From: Planctomycetota bacterium
Lineage (GTDB): Bacteria; Planctomycetota; UBA1135; GCA-002686595
Direction of reading: 5' to 3'
NCBI GenBank assembly: GCA_014237855.1
Contig: JABACD010000002.1
Location: 238,193 to 302,192, forward strand
Length of the DNA: 64,000 bases
Position numbers and translations under genes: made by a program. The notes beneath the pieces are model-generated. The model was not told where the DNA came from. It saw only the letters and a list, made by a program, of their open reading frames with translations, and ran no database searches. Shown here piece after piece: positions 34,712 through 43,927 of the stretch (within the stretch, counting starts at the first letter, position 1; each line of letters opens with the position of its first letter).

Positions 34712-36056
34712 GGAGCAATCACCTCGCGAGGAGCAACTCGAACGCCGTTGTAATCGTGAACGGAGAGCTCGCAAGACAGCAGAGGAGCTCTTGGAGTCCA
34801 AGAGTCGCGAGCTATTCCTTCTGAACCAGGTTCTCGAAGATGCCCGCGACAGACTCGAAGAAACTGTTCAGGAGAGAACGGTAGAGCTGGTCAGTGCAAA
34901 AGAGTCAGCTGAATTAGCATCGAGAGCCAAGTCCGTCTTCCTTGCAAACATGAGTCACGAGTTGCGGACGCCGATGAATGGAGTTCTCAGCCTGACCACG
35001 CTGCTTGCAGATTCGCCTCTGGAGACTGATCAGTACGAGTTGGTGGACATGATCGATACCTCCGCCCGCCAGCTCCTGACCTTGCTCAATGACCTCCTGG
35101 ACATCTCAAAGATCGAGGCCGGCCAGGTAGAACTCCAAGAGGGCGTCTTTCACCTGGGTAATTGCATCACCAGCGCTTACTCGCTGATGTCTCCACGAGC
35201 CGATGGCCAGGGAATCGAATTCCTCAAGGAGGTAGACCCGAAACTCGAGCACTGGTTCGCGGGTGATGACCTCCGACTTCGTCAGGTGTTGGTCAATCTC
35301 CTGGGGAACGCGGTCAAGTTCACTCAAAGGGGCCGAGTCATCCTACGGGCACTCCAGGTAGATGATGATAGCTACACCAGTGAGTCTGGGAGTGTCATGC
35401 TGAGGTTCGAGGTTCAAGATACGGGCGCGGGTATTCGTCATGAAGATCAGGGGGCTATCTTCAGGCCTTTCGAACAGGCAGATGGTTCTGTTACTCGAAA
35501 ATACGGAGGCACAGGGCTTGGGTTGGCTATCTCGAATGACATCGTCAAGATGATGAATGGTCGAATCGGTCTGGTGAGTGAGCCGGGGATTGGATCTACC
35601 TTCTGGTTCGAAGTCCCACTGAATACGGCACCTGCTCCGAATCTATCCGCGACGGACGAGAGCACCTCTGACCTGAGTCCACTCAACGGGAAGAGAATTC
35701 TTTTGGCTGAGGACAACATCATCAATCAGAAGGTCGCTGTCCGTGTCCTGGAGAGATTTGGATGCACGGTCGATATAGCCATGAACGGTGAAGAGGCTCT
35801 CAGAAGAGTACGAGCTTCCATGTACGACATCGTCTTGATGGATTGCCAAATGCCAGAGATGAGTGGATTGGAAGCGAGTCGGGCGATCCGTGATCTGGAG
35901 GGGGAGGCCTGCTCGATGGTTCCAATCATCGCGATGACTGCGAACGCAATGCCTGGTGATAGAGAAGAGTGTCTTAGTGCAGGGATGAACGCATACCTAT
36001 CAAAGCCAATCGATCAGGATGTACTCGCCAAGACCCTGATAGAGTGGGTGACCTGA
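34683..36056 (+). CDS. H-NOX-associated hybrid histidine kinase
   Basis: 457 aa. An N-terminal coiled coil (about 10-75, 'REEQLERRCNRERRARKTAEELLESKSREL' region) replaces a sensor domain, so input must come from a partner, here H-NOX. The H-box FLANMSHELRTPMNG has phospho-acceptor H92. The ATPase domain shows LLGNAVKFTQRG (N-box), DTGAGI (G1), FEQADGSVTRKYGGTGLGLAI (F/G2). The receiver domain (about 340-455) has LAEDN, phospho-acceptor D387 in LMDCQMPEMSG and K in LSKPID. Soluble, no transmembrane segment. The start overlaps the H-NOX stop by 29 nt, implying translational coupling. The output regulator is not encoded next to it. Confidence 0.92.
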   Translation: MEPDSSLQPEEQSPREEQLERRCNRERRARKTAEELLESKSRELFLLNQVLEDARDRLEETVQERTVELVSAKESAELASRAKSVFLANMSHELRTPMNGVLSLTTLLADSPLETDQYELVDMIDTSARQLLTLLNDLLDISKIEAGQVELQEGVFHLGNCITSAYSLMSPRADGQGIEFLKEVDPKLEHWFAGDDLRLRQVLVNLLGNAVKFTQRGRVILRALQVDDDSYTSESGSVMLRFEVQDTGAGIRHEDQGAIFRPFEQADGSVTRKYGGTGLGLAISNDIVKMMNGRIGLVSEPGIGSTFWFEVPLNTAPAPNLSATDESTSDLSPLNGKRILLAEDNIINQKVAVRVLERFGCTVDIAMNGEEALRRVRASMYDIVLMDCQMPEMSGLEASRAIRDLEGEACSMVPIIAMTANAMPGDREECLSAGMNAYLSKPIDQDVLAKTLIEWVT

Positions 36057-36436
36057 GATCACTCGCTGGGTCGAGCGGTCGTTCAAGCGCGCGTCTCTCT
36101 GAGACTCCAGTGCCAGGGTGTTCCTGGTCATCCAAGCCCTGTTAGGTGGCGACCAGGCCTGCCTGCTTGAAGGGCTGGGGGCGCTGGAGACGGCACTTCT
36201 GTGCACTTGCTGGGTCCCCAGTTGTGGATATCAATCGATAAGACCCAGCGGTTTGGTAATCGTGTCCCGGATAGCTCGTCTCGCGAGAGCTGGGAGCGGA
36301 GGCAATTGCGCGCGATTCGTCGGAGTCCGAGTAGAAATTCCTTGCCGGGATGAACCCCGGTGAGGAGCATGGTGCCCCTTCCTTGGGCCATCCCGCCTCG
36401 TCCCTCCGAAACCACCTCACAGTCTCGAATATTGCC
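36057..36436. other. Intergenic region before the sulfatase operon
   Basis: About 380 bp. An 8-bp inverted repeat (GCTGGGTC at 36209-36216, GACCCAGC at 36242-36249, 25-nt loop) is present, and GCTGGGTC also occurs at about 36066. This could be an operator or a weak hairpin. The sulfatase frame is open back to 36350. No clear promoter was identified. Confidence 0.4.
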
Positions 36437-38029
36437 ATGTCTGCCGCAATGAACCGCTTATGGCTTCTACTCACCACGGTCCTGGTTCTCTCTGCAACAG
36501 GGCTAGGGCAGGGCTCCCCTCTTAGCCGCGCAGTAACGACTGCGGATAACCGTCAGCCTGCGATCCCGTGGCCGAAGCAGGAAAAGGCCGTGCGTGAAAA
36601 GCTGGCTGCCAAGGTCAAGGAGACGGGTAAGAAGCCGAACATCCTGTGGATCATTGTCGATGACATGGGCTACGGGGATCCGGGTTGCTATGGAGGAGGA
36701 GCGGCGATTGGTGCGGCGACCCCCAATATTGATCGGTTGGCAAAGGAGGGCCTGAAGCTAACTTCGTGCTATTCACAGCACACCTGCACACCGACCCGAT
36801 CTGCGATCTTGACCGGGCGGTTGCCAGTCAGAACAGGCTTGATCCGTCCCATACTTGCTGGGGACAAGCTGACATCGAACCCCTGGACTGGTGAGGTCAG
36901 CATGCCGACCCTCCTGGGGGATGCTGGCTATACGACCCTCCTCACAGGTAAGTGGCACGTTGGCGAAGTCGTTGGCATGCGTCCGCACGACATTGGCTTT
37001 GACGAGTTCTATGGCTACTACCCGGCTGAGAAGGAAATCTCTCAGTATGTGGACAAGCGCAGATATCCAGACCTGGTCCTCAATCCCAAGAGGCTTGCTG
37101 CCTTCATGAAGGTGGCTCCAAGCCATCACCTGATCCATGGCTTCAAGGGTGGCAAGACCATTGAAGTCAGCTCGGTGAACTCCCTCGAAGACATGGCTCG
37201 GGCTGATCAGGTTCTGGCCGACTTCACAAAGCAAAAGATCCGGGAACTCGGCAAGGGGGACAAGCCCTTCTTCATCGAGCATTGCTTCATGAAGGTCCAT
37301 TGCGACAACTTCGCGAATCCCGACCTGGAGGGGATCAGTGCCAGCAAGTATCCCTTCAAGGACAACGTCAGGGAGGTTGACCTGCATGTTGGCGCCTTCA
37401 TGAAAGTGCTCGAAGAGGAGGGGTTGCTGGACAATACCTTCGTGTTCTTTGCTTCCGACAATGGACCACAGATGGATGCGTGGCCCGATGCCGGATACAC
37501 GCCTTTCCGTGGAGCTAAGGGCACCACCTTTGAAGGTGGTGTTCGAGTCCCCGGCATCGCGTACTGGAAGGGGGTGGTGAAGCCGGGGCGCGAGTCGGAC
37601 GATGTCTTCGACTTGCTTGACCTCTACAGTACCTGCGCCGAGCTTGCGGGAGTGACGGACAAGATCCCTCAGAATCTCTACGTGGACAGCATCGACCAGA
37701 CTTCCTTCCTATTCGACGACGAGGGCAAGTCGAAACGGGAGGTGGTCTACATGTGGTGGGGAGCTCAGTTCACCGCCCTGCGTATTCGTGAGTACAAGAT
37801 GCACTTCAAGGTTGTGATTCCGTCTTTCCCTCGCCTGTACATCGATATGGCGACAGTTCAGACCGTCGGGCTGGCTCCTTGGCTCTTCAACTTGTACATC
37901 GACCCCAAGGAACAAGAGACCCTTGGGCATCGGCGCAATGCCTGGCTTGCCTCGATTGGCGCAGTGGCCAAGGCGCACGAAGCCACCTTCAAGAAGTACC
38001 CGCCGAAGAATGTGGGCCTGAACGACTGA
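36437..38029 (+). CDS. Exported arylsulfatase-type sulfatase
   Basis: About 530 aa from ATG 36437 (36449 is an equally good choice); both give a signal peptide NRLWLLLTTVLVLSATGLG. Formylglycine-dependent sulfatase: PNILWIIVDDMGYGD supplies metal-binding Asp residues, and the modification site CTPTR is at C117 followed by SAILTGR, the Cys-type signature needing formylglycine-generating enzyme. LTGKWHVG and 'FFASDNGPQMD' complete the active site. The protein is A-type in the general arylsulfatase group (S1 family). The second sulfatase starts 65 bp later on the same strand, then a porin. Likely role: desulfation of algal or animal sulfated polysaccharide or sulfate ester in the periplasm. The substrate subfamily is not decidable by eye. 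Confidence 0.93.
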   Translation: MSAAMNRLWLLLTTVLVLSATGLGQGSPLSRAVTTADNRQPAIPWPKQEKAVREKLAAKVKETGKKPNILWIIVDDMGYGDPGCYGGGAAIGAATPNIDRLAKEGLKLTSCYSQHTCTPTRSAILTGRLPVRTGLIRPILAGDKLTSNPWTGEVSMPTLLGDAGYTTLLTGKWHVGEVVGMRPHDIGFDEFYGYYPAEKEISQYVDKRRYPDLVLNPKRLAAFMKVAPSHHLIHGFKGGKTIEVSSVNSLEDMARADQVLADFTKQKIRELGKGDKPFFIEHCFMKVHCDNFANPDLEGISASKYPFKDNVREVDLHVGAFMKVLEEEGLLDNTFVFFASDNGPQMDAWPDAGYTPFRGAKGTTFEGGVRVPGIAYWKGVVKPGRESDDVFDLLDLYSTCAELAGVTDKIPQNLYVDSIDQTSFLFDDEGKSKREVVYMWWGAQFTALRIREYKMHFKVVIPSFPRLYIDMATVQTVGLAPWLFNLYIDPKEQETLGHRRNAWLASIGAVAKAHEATFKKYPPKNVGLND

Positions 38030-38094
38030 CCCTGACTCGCTGGCGTTCCTCAGTTCTTCCGATCACTCCTCACCCGCAAGAAATAGCTTCTCTT

Positions 38095-40458
38095 ATGAGC
38101 TCCACCGCTCGACTCTCCATCATTGGGATTGCCCTACTGGCTGCCTGCACCGCTCAAAAGAAATACTCCAACGATGGGGCCGTGCTCCCCTTCAAGCCAC
38201 TTCCCATGGCAGGGGTAACGAGACCGCGCCTGCAAGACTCGACCATGAAGTGGCCGAAGAAGGTCGATCGTCTTCCAGAGGACGCTCCCAACATCCTGCT
38301 AGTGATGCTCGATGATGTAGGCTTCGGTATCTCTGACGTGTTCGGTGGTGAGGTGGAGACGCCGGCATTCAGCAAGCTGGCGGAGGAGGGGATTCGGTAC
38401 AACTGCTTCCACACGACTTCGATCTGTTCGCCGACACGTGCCGCCCTGCTTACAGGCAGGAATCACACTCGGGCGGCGTCTGGGACAATTGCGGAGCGTG
38501 CAGTGGCTTTCGATGGTTACACAGGAATCATCCCGAAATCAGCAGCCACCATCGCGGAGATCCTCAAGCAGTACGGCTACGACACTTCAGCCTTTGGCAA
38601 GTGGCACAACACTCCAGCAATCGAGACCAGTTCGATCGGGAGGAAGGACCGCTGGCCAACCGGTTACGGCTTCCAGTACTTCTACGGATTCCTCGGTGGC
38701 GAAACCTCGCAGTACCAGCCAAGGCTCACTGAGAACTACGATCACATCGAGCCGCCTGAACACGATCCCACCTACCACCTGAGTCAGGACCTGGCTGATC
38801 GAGCCCTGCACTGGCTCGACGATCATCAGGCCTTCTCCCCCGACACCCCGTTCTTCATGTACTGGGCTCCAGGTGGTGTCCATGGCCCACAGCAGGTCTT
38901 CAAGGAGTGGGCCGACAAGTACAAGGGTAAGTTCGATGATGGTTGGGATGCGTATCGCGAGCGCGTGCACAAGCGGCAGCTGGAGATGGGCGTGATTCCA
39001 GCTGGCACGAAGCTGACCCAGCGTGACCCAACGCTCGCCGGCTGGGATGAGGTCCCCGAGAGTCAGAGAGCTTTTCAGCGTCGCTTGATGGAGATCTTCG
39101 CGGGCTTCGTCCAGCACACGGACCACCAGGTGGGACGTATCGTAGAGGGGCTGGAAGAGCGCGGATTGCGTGAGAACACCCTGATCATCTACATCTTTGG
39201 CGACAACGGATCCAGTGCGGAGGGCCAACAGGGAAGCATCTCGGAGCTGCTTGCCCAGAACGGGATTCCCAGCACGATTGACGAGCAGATCGAGGCTCTC
39301 GATCGTATCGGTGGACTTCCGGCACTTGGTACCGAGGCCTGCGACAGCATGTACCACGCGGGCTGGGCATGGGCAGGAAACACGCCCTTCAAGGGGACCA
39401 AGCTTCTCGGCGCCTACTTTGGCGGTACGCGGAATCCCATGGTGATTTCGTGGCCCAAGGGGATCAAGCCCGACGAGACCGTTCGAAACCAGTTTCACCA
39501 TGTAGTCGACATTGCACCCACGCTCTACGACATCCTGGACATCCCTCACCCCGAGGTTGTCAACGGTCAGGACCAGCTACCGATGGACGGGATCAGTCTT
39601 GAGTACACGTTCAGCGATGGCGATGCGGCCTCCAGGAAGAAGGTTCAGTTCTTCGACAACAACGCCAGCCGAGCGATTTATCAGGATGGCTGGATGGCCT
39701 GCACATTCGGGCCGTTCATTCCCTGGGAGGCCTCGAAGACCGCAGGCATTCGAACGTGGGACTCAGCGCGAGATCGCTGGGAACTCTACGAGCTGGGTTC
39801 CGACTTCTCGCAGTCACTCGACCTCGCAGGAGTGGAGCCTGAGCGCCTGGGGAACATGAAGAAGGCCTTTCTCAAGCTGGCCGCAGACAACCAGGACTTT
39901 CCCATTGGAGCAGGCCTATGGCTTCGAATCCACCCCAAGGACCGGGTAGAAACGCCTTACTCCAGCTGGAGCTTCACACAAGACATCAGGCGTATGCCCG
40001 AATTCACAGCACCGGGTATTGGTCGAGAGAGCACGACGGTGGTGGTCGAGGCTGAGTTCGGTGAAAAGGCCAGTGGTGTTCTCTATGTGGTAGGTGGGTC
40101 AAGTGGTGGCCTCACCGTTTACATGGACGAAGGCCACCTCGTGTACGAGTACAACATGCTGTTACTCGAGCGCTTCATCGGGAAGAGTCCCAAGCCCATA
40201 GGTGCCGGCAAGCATCGAATTGAGATTGATACGGATATCCAGGGAACTGGAGAGGCGGGCGTTGCTTCGGTGCTTCTTGATGGCAACGTCATCTTCAAGG
40301 TGGAGCTCAAGCGAACGGTACCTCTGGCGTTCACTGCCACCGAGACCTTCGACGTGGGAATTGATCTCGGTTCAATCGTCTCGCCTGACTATTACGAGCG
40401 GAGGCCCTTCGAGTTCAAGGGCAAGATCCACTCGGTGGATATCAAGTTGAAGGAGTAG
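38095..40458 (+). CDS. Sulfatase, lipoprotein type, with C-terminal beta domain
   Basis: About 787 aa from ATG 38095, since the frame open to 37879 runs inside the first sulfatase gene. The N-terminus (ARLSIIGIALLAACTAQ) ends in a lipobox LAAC, so it is probably membrane-anchored. PNILLVMLDDVGFG and the modification motif CSPTR (C111) followed by AALLTGR identify a Cys-type formylglycine sulfatase; FGKWHNTP and IFGDNGSSAEG continue the active site. This longer form with 'GTRNPMVISWPKGIK' and a C-terminal region of about 150 residues resembling a beta-sandwich (VVVEAEFGEKASGVLYVVGG) is typical of the atsA-like 750-800 aa group. Middle member of a sulfatase-sulfatase-porin unit. Confidence 0.92.
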   Translation: MSSTARLSIIGIALLAACTAQKKYSNDGAVLPFKPLPMAGVTRPRLQDSTMKWPKKVDRLPEDAPNILLVMLDDVGFGISDVFGGEVETPAFSKLAEEGIRYNCFHTTSICSPTRAALLTGRNHTRAASGTIAERAVAFDGYTGIIPKSAATIAEILKQYGYDTSAFGKWHNTPAIETSSIGRKDRWPTGYGFQYFYGFLGGETSQYQPRLTENYDHIEPPEHDPTYHLSQDLADRALHWLDDHQAFSPDTPFFMYWAPGGVHGPQQVFKEWADKYKGKFDDGWDAYRERVHKRQLEMGVIPAGTKLTQRDPTLAGWDEVPESQRAFQRRLMEIFAGFVQHTDHQVGRIVEGLEERGLRENTLIIYIFGDNGSSAEGQQGSISELLAQNGIPSTIDEQIEALDRIGGLPALGTEACDSMYHAGWAWAGNTPFKGTKLLGAYFGGTRNPMVISWPKGIKPDETVRNQFHHVVDIAPTLYDILDIPHPEVVNGQDQLPMDGISLEYTFSDGDAASRKKVQFFDNNASRAIYQDGWMACTFGPFIPWEASKTAGIRTWDSARDRWELYELGSDFSQSLDLAGVEPERLGNMKKAFLKLAADNQDFPIGAGLWLRIHPKDRVETPYSSWSFTQDIRRMPEFTAPGIGRESTTVVVEAEFGEKASGVLYVVGGSSGGLTVYMDEGHLVYEYNMLLLERFIGKSPKPIGAGKHRIEIDTDIQGTGEAGVASVLLDGNVIFKVELKRTVPLAFTATETFDVGIDLGSIVSPDYYERRPFEFKGKIHSVDIKLKE

Positions 40459-40465
40459 GCGAGCT

Positions 40466-41800
40466 GTGATTCGAGTTCATCTCTTGCTTGTCGCGGGCGC
40501 CTTGTTGGCACCCGCGGCAGCCCAATCCGCTGGTGACTCCGAGGTCGCGGGTACAACCAAGCCACAGTCCCACGGCCTGTTGCCCATCCCGGACTACACG
40601 GCCTCCTCCAGGATGTACCTGACAGGGGATTGGGGTGGTTCAAGGACTGACCTGGCGGAGCAAGGTCTGCAGGTCGATGTGTTCTGGACGCAGTCCGGCC
40701 AGTCAGTCGTCGATGGTGGTACGGACAAGGGCTGGCGCTATGGGGGAAAGCTCGAGAGTCGGTGGGAACTGGACCTCGACCGTATGGAGATCCTCCCTGG
40801 GGCTCTGATCAACATGACTACTGAGTCACGTTACGGTAACTCGGTCAACTCGATCGCTGGCACCGTGCTGCCCGTGAATGATGTGCAGTACTTCCCGCTC
40901 ACGACTCCCCCTGAAGAAGACCTCCTGATGACGATCACGGAACTGCGCTATACGCAGTTCCTGTCGAAGCAGTTCGGCGTTTTTCTGGGTAAGTTCATAC
41001 CCCTCGGCGGAGATCTAAACGAGTTTGCAGGTGGGCGCGGTGACACCCAGTTCATGAGTCACCCATTCCTCACTGCCTCGGTGACCTCGCTGATCAATCC
41101 CTACAGCACCCTGGGTGCGGGCGCAGTTTGGATGCCGGATGAGCGAGTTGTAGTCACCACCTCGCTCTACTCGAGCGGAGACTCCTCCACGACCACAGGG
41201 TTCGAGAATCTCGATGATGGCTGGGTCTGGTCAACCTCAATTCGTAACCAGTACCAGGTCTCCGGCTTACCGGGTGGAATGATGCTCACGGGTCAGTATG
41301 GCTTCGACAATGACTTCGTGAACATCGAGGGCCAGTTCATCAATGATGGCGAGTTCATCGTGCCGCTCGAGGAGGACACCTGGAACCTCTTCTGGAACGG
41401 CTGGCAATACCTGCATGTCGATGAGAAGACGAACAGGCTCATCGACCTCTCGAATGGTCGAACAGACCTGCGAGGCTATGGTCTCTTTGCTCGTGTAGGC
41501 GCTGCCGACCAGGGCACCAATCCCGTGAACTGGGTCTTCAGTGGAGGCCTTGGAGGCCTCGGTGTGGGGCGTCGGCAGTATGACTCTTATGGGATCGGCT
41601 ACCTCTATGCGGTCGTCAGCGACAAGACGTCGATAACCGGCGAAGAGTTAGATGATGATGCTCATCGGATGGAGGCCTACTACACCCTGGCAATATTTGA
41701 AGGTGCCGAACTGTCGTTGAATTACCAGTACGCGAATTCTATCAAGGCCATGGTGCCTGCAGCGACCATCCTGGGGCTTCGCCTCAGGCTCAACTTCTGA
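40466..41800 (+). CDS. OprB-type carbohydrate porin
   Basis: 444 aa, start GTG at 40466, only 7 bp after the second sulfatase stop, so almost certainly cotranscribed. Signal peptide VHLLLVAGALLAPAAAQ. The OprB family (PF04966) motif is clear at the start of the mature protein: YLTGDWGGSRTDLAEQGLQVDVFW. Later segments alternate polar and aromatic residues as in a 16-strand barrel, ending with a C-terminal aromatic (LRLRLNF), the usual outer-membrane assembly signal. GKFIPLGGDLNEFAGG and 'AYYTLAIFEGAELSLNYQY' fit the family. Role inferred from context: uptake of sugars or products released by the upstream sulfatases. Confidence 0.92.
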   Translation: MIRVHLLLVAGALLAPAAAQSAGDSEVAGTTKPQSHGLLPIPDYTASSRMYLTGDWGGSRTDLAEQGLQVDVFWTQSGQSVVDGGTDKGWRYGGKLESRWELDLDRMEILPGALINMTTESRYGNSVNSIAGTVLPVNDVQYFPLTTPPEEDLLMTITELRYTQFLSKQFGVFLGKFIPLGGDLNEFAGGRGDTQFMSHPFLTASVTSLINPYSTLGAGAVWMPDERVVVTTSLYSSGDSSTTTGFENLDDGWVWSTSIRNQYQVSGLPGGMMLTGQYGFDNDFVNIEGQFINDGEFIVPLEEDTWNLFWNGWQYLHVDEKTNRLIDLSNGRTDLRGYGLFARVGAADQGTNPVNWVFSGGLGGLGVGRRQYDSYGIGYLYAVVSDKTSITGEELDDDAHRMEAYYTLAIFEGAELSLNYQYANSIKAMVPAATILGLRLRLNF

Positions 41801-41875
41801 GCGTCAGTGGAGAGACTTCTTCCGGCCGACTCGGTGTCCCGAGCTAGCTCAGGGCAGCGTGCCAGATTCGAGCGC

Positions 41876-43714
41876 TCAGAACTGAACTGAGAGTGTTCCC
41901 GGCTCCTCTAGGGAGGTGGCCATCACCCCTCCAAAGACCTGCTTCGTCTGGCCCTCGCCGATCTCAATTCGATAGGAGCCGGGCTCGAAGACCTTGGGGC
42001 GAAAGCTGGATCCGAGGATTCGCAGGCAATAGATCCATTCGCCATTGCTCTCGTCCACGACTCGTACCACGGGGTTCTGAGCGCCAGTGATCTCAAGGGT
42101 CGGAAGATAGGCAGTGGCCTCGCGCCCGTAGTTATCGACCTGGGCGATGGTCTTGGGCCATCCTGGGTACTGGGTTGCCGACGTCGAACTGATATCCACG
42201 TTGCGGGGCCAGCACTCCATGGTGATTTCCCGGGTGCTCTTTCGGAAGCGCATCACGCCGAACCCTGCTGCTCGGGTCGAGAGCTTTCCACCTGAGCCCC
42301 CGGGCTCGGGATTGGCGACTGCGTGGCAGGTAACGTGGTTACCAAATCCATCGAGGTGCTCGCCAAGGTGAGGCGCCATGTCGCCTGAAAGACCTCCACC
42401 CTCCTCGATGGGGTCCCACCAGCGCAGGTAGAGGTTTGCGATGGAGGGTACGCAGAACGAGTAATTTCCGTCTCCCCAGCTATCGACGCCATGCTGAAAG
42501 ATGGTCGCCAGGTGTTGGTCCCCCGCAAAGTGCACGGCGAAACACTTGCGCATGGCAGAGATGGCCTTGTTGCGACCGGTCTGCGGCCAACCATTGGAAT
42601 CCAGATCAGCATGCAGCCGACCGCCGACCTTGCCATGAATATGGGCCCCGCCGCAGAAGATGGTCTGCGAGAGAGCGGCCTTCATCTCGACGCCTTCCCA
42701 GTCCTGTCCCCACCAGTCGAGGAACTCCAGCTGGCGATCACCCAGGAGAACTGCCTCAGCGACGTCGACGCTGCTTGGATCGTAGTCAGGGTTCAGGATG
42801 TGATCAGGCCTCGGTCCTTGCTTGGGAATGACACCTGATGGGCCGGTCTTGAACTTCCTATCCTCCATGATGGCGAAGCTGATACCTCCCCAGTTGAGGT
42901 CTGTGTAGTAGACGCCGATTCCACGTTCAACAGGAGTTGAGTCATAGGGGTCGGGGAGGTGGCTGGTCTGGGCTCGTTCGACCTGCCGGACGTATTCAGG
43001 GCTCTTGAAGTATCCACCATCATGGCCAGCTCCGAACTTGGACTTCTTCCCGCTTTGGCCCCACAAGTTGGCCTGACCGACGTCGTGGTCATCGGGAATC
43101 GTGATCACTGGACGGTCACGAAGGATGGGGCCGAAGTCACGACCGAACTTCATCCAGGCAGCGTAGTGTCGGTTGTGGTCATAGACCTGGTCTCCGGAGA
43201 AGAACAGGAGGTCTGCATCAATGCTCTGAACGTTGGCGATCAGGTCCTCACGGGAGATATCACCACCGTGAGCCGGCTGGATGGAGTTGCCAGTGAAGCC
43301 GACCACCACGATTTCATCTTTCTCGATCGGGTTTCTTCTGACAGTACCTTCATGGACTGCCGATTCGCCGTGGAGGAGTCGGTAGCTGTGCTCGATGGAA
43401 TCGTCCCAGTCCGCAACTCGAAAGACTGAGGTCCACCCGTCTTCATTGACTGTAGCTCGCTGGATTTCATTCCAGCCGCTCCCGCGATTGACCTCGAGAC
43501 GGACCTCGCGGTCTTCTCCGTCAAGGAGCGGGTAGAGCTGAGCCGTCATCTTGAGTACCGAATCCGAGACTGTGTAGAGTGCGAAGCAGATCACCTCGGA
43601 GCGTTCGATCTCAGGGAGAGATAGCAAGTCTCGCTTACCTTGAGTCGGGGGCAGGGCGACTGCCGTAGCTGGGAGTGAGGGGAGGCTGCAGAGCAACAAG
43701 GAAGTGAAGATCAT
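41876..43714 (-). CDS. PhoD-like alkaline phosphatase
   Basis: 612 aa with an N-terminal signal (FTSLLLCSLPSLPATAVA). An N-terminal Ig-like part (about 40-130) precedes the metallophosphatase domain, as in PhoD. Visible metal-binding blocks: VGFTGNS, FFSGDQVYD, IPDDHDVG, CGGAHIHG and HFAGDQHLATI. A C-terminal beta region from about 500 (LPTLEITGAQNPVVRVVDES) ends the chain. No twin-arginine motif is visible at this N-terminus, unlike classic PhoD, so Sec export is more likely. Role: phosphate scavenging from phosphomono- or diesters. The gene is convergent with the OprB gene and divergent from the carboxylesterase gene. Confidence 0.87.
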   Translation of the reverse strand: MIFTSLLLCSLPSLPATAVALPPTQGKRDLLSLPEIERSEVICFALYTVSDSVLKMTAQLYPLLDGEDREVRLEVNRGSGWNEIQRATVNEDGWTSVFRVADWDDSIEHSYRLLHGESAVHEGTVRRNPIEKDEIVVVGFTGNSIQPAHGGDISREDLIANVQSIDADLLFFSGDQVYDHNRHYAAWMKFGRDFGPILRDRPVITIPDDHDVGQANLWGQSGKKSKFGAGHDGGYFKSPEYVRQVERAQTSHLPDPYDSTPVERGIGVYYTDLNWGGISFAIMEDRKFKTGPSGVIPKQGPRPDHILNPDYDPSSVDVAEAVLLGDRQLEFLDWWGQDWEGVEMKAALSQTIFCGGAHIHGKVGGRLHADLDSNGWPQTGRNKAISAMRKCFAVHFAGDQHLATIFQHGVDSWGDGNYSFCVPSIANLYLRWWDPIEEGGGLSGDMAPHLGEHLDGFGNHVTCHAVANPEPGGSGGKLSTRAAGFGVMRFRKSTREITMECWPRNVDISSTSATQYPGWPKTIAQVDNYGREATAYLPTLEITGAQNPVVRVVDESNGEWIYCLRILGSSFRPKVFEPGSYRIEIGEGQTKQVFGGVMATSLEEPGTLSVQF

Positions 43715-43927
43715 GTGGAGATCCTAAGTTCTAGAGCAGAGCTGCGACAAGCTGCCTCGAGCCAGGAACTCCCTGTCGTGGCATCGAGCCACGGGGGCGG
43801 GGATCTGAGGCAGATGAATGTGAGGGAGCACGACCTTCCGGGCGATCACCACGTGGGCCGTTACAACGGGATGCGTCCCCTGAATCAGCAGAATGCACGA
43901 GCGGCTGGCCCGCGCGAATGCCAGGGT

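Noticed and set aside
38587..39549. 320-codon frame antisense to the second sulfatase
   Set aside because: It lies wholly inside a clearly real sulfatase gene, and no motif or ribosome binding site supports it.
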